The position numbers were made by a program, and so were the translations under genes. Shown piece after piece: positions 5,611 to 5,964 of a stretch of 5,964 nt of DNA (positions within the stretch are counted from its first letter, which is position 1; every line of letters starts with the position of its first letter). A model generated the notes under the pieces. The model saw only the letters and a program-made list of their open reading frames with translations. It was not told the origin of the DNA and made no database searches. Source of the DNA: Planctomycetota bacterium (GTDB taxonomy: Bacteria; Planctomycetota; B15-G4; JADJEK01); assembly GCA_016795255.1 (NCBI GenBank), contig JAEUIB010000290.1, forward strand, positions 1 to 5,964. Direction: 5' to 3'.

Positions 5611-5964
5611 ATGCAACGAACGCCGATTCCAGCCCAGATTCCGTCCGCACACCCCCACCCCGTCGCGTCGTTCGACGACGCGTTGCGCGACCAAGTCCGT
5701 CGCGCGCCGTGGCTGCTCGTGTCGATCGGCGCGCACGCGCTGCTCGGGCTCGTTCTGAGTCAATTCATGACGAGCACGCTGCGCGTGAAGCCCCAGCCTC
5801 CGTCGATCATCGCGACGCTGCCGAACGAAGAGATCGACCCGTTCGAGGAGCCGGAACCACCGGTTCCTCCCGACCCCAAGTTCGAGCCGACGCCGGACAC
5901 GGACGTGGTCGTCCCCGAGTTCTCCGACGACACCACCGAGACGTCCGACGTCGTCTCGGACCTG
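5611..5964 (+). CDS. Second TonB-like anchored protein, paralogue of the preceding gene, 3'-truncated by window edge
   Basis: The frame opens at ATG 5611 behind a strong Shine-Dalgarno and stays open to the last base (118 codons), so the gene continues past the window. Residues 20-58 align without gaps to residues 24-62 of the preceding protein: 26 of 39 are identical by my count, and most of the rest are conservative. The transmembrane helix (34-53, APWLLVSIGAHALLGLVLSQFM) keeps Ser38, His42 and Leu49 in the spacing of the TonB SHLS motif. NEEIDP (72-77) matches DEEIDP of the first copy, then an acidic proline-rich stretch follows (78-118). By analogy a glycine-rich linker and a squalene-cyclase-like toroid should come next, but this cannot be seen here and another C-terminal domain, including a true TonB domain, is possible. 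Nucleotide divergence between the copies suggests an old duplication. Confidence 0.88.
   Translation, partial: MQRTPIPAQIPSAHPHPVASFDDALRDQVRRAPWLLVSIGAHALLGLVLSQFMTSTLRVKPQPPSIIATLPNEEIDPFEEPEPPVPPDPKFEPTPDTDVVVPEFSDDTTETSDVVSDL

Noticed and set aside
5426..5758. Forward open frame from TTG 5426, 110 codons
   Set aside because: It overlaps the paralogue's conserved anchor in another frame. Its product is Arg/Ser-rich without motifs.

Overview
This is a GC-rich window (roughly two thirds G+C, with strong G/C preference at third codon positions) in which every gene reads on the + strand. It looks like chromosomal DNA of a member of the Planctomycetota. That is an inference. It rests mainly on the third gene, a membrane-anchored protein with squalene-cyclase-type repeats of a kind I associate with planctomycetes, supported by base composition. 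No mobile element, CRISPR array, rRNA or tRNA gene was seen.

Layout: (1) 2-2542, the 3' three quarters of mfd, the transcription-repair coupling factor, whose start lies upstream of the window. (2) 2539-3594, an exported SurA/PpiC-like chaperone that overlaps the mfd stop by an ATGA junction. (3) 3595-3811, a spacer with a good housekeeping-type promoter and a leader of about 115 nt that can fold into two hairpins. (4) 3812-5359, a 515-residue protein with a TonB-like inner-membrane anchor, an acidic proline-rich linker, a cationic glycine-rich linker and an alpha/alpha-toroid repeat domain. (5) 5382-5424, a perfect 20-bp hairpin, probably a terminator. (6) 5425-5610, a spacer without any TA dinucleotide, with a possible ECF-sigma promoter and a strong ribosome binding site. 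(7) 5611-5964, the first 118 codons of a second gene with the same TonB-like anchor, cut by the window end.

mfd and the chaperone gene form a tightly coupled pair, one for DNA repair and one for envelope protein folding. The second half is a separate locus with its own promoter and terminator. Its two tandem proteins share the anchor, including the PW...S-x3-H pattern of the TonB transmembrane helix, followed by an acidic, proline-rich stretch. In the complete copy the TonB C-terminal domain is replaced by a squalene-cyclase-like toroid without the DxDD catalytic motif. The most interesting reading is that these are motor-coupled (ExbB/ExbD-type) periplasmic proteins of unknown function. The sequence suggests this but does not prove it.
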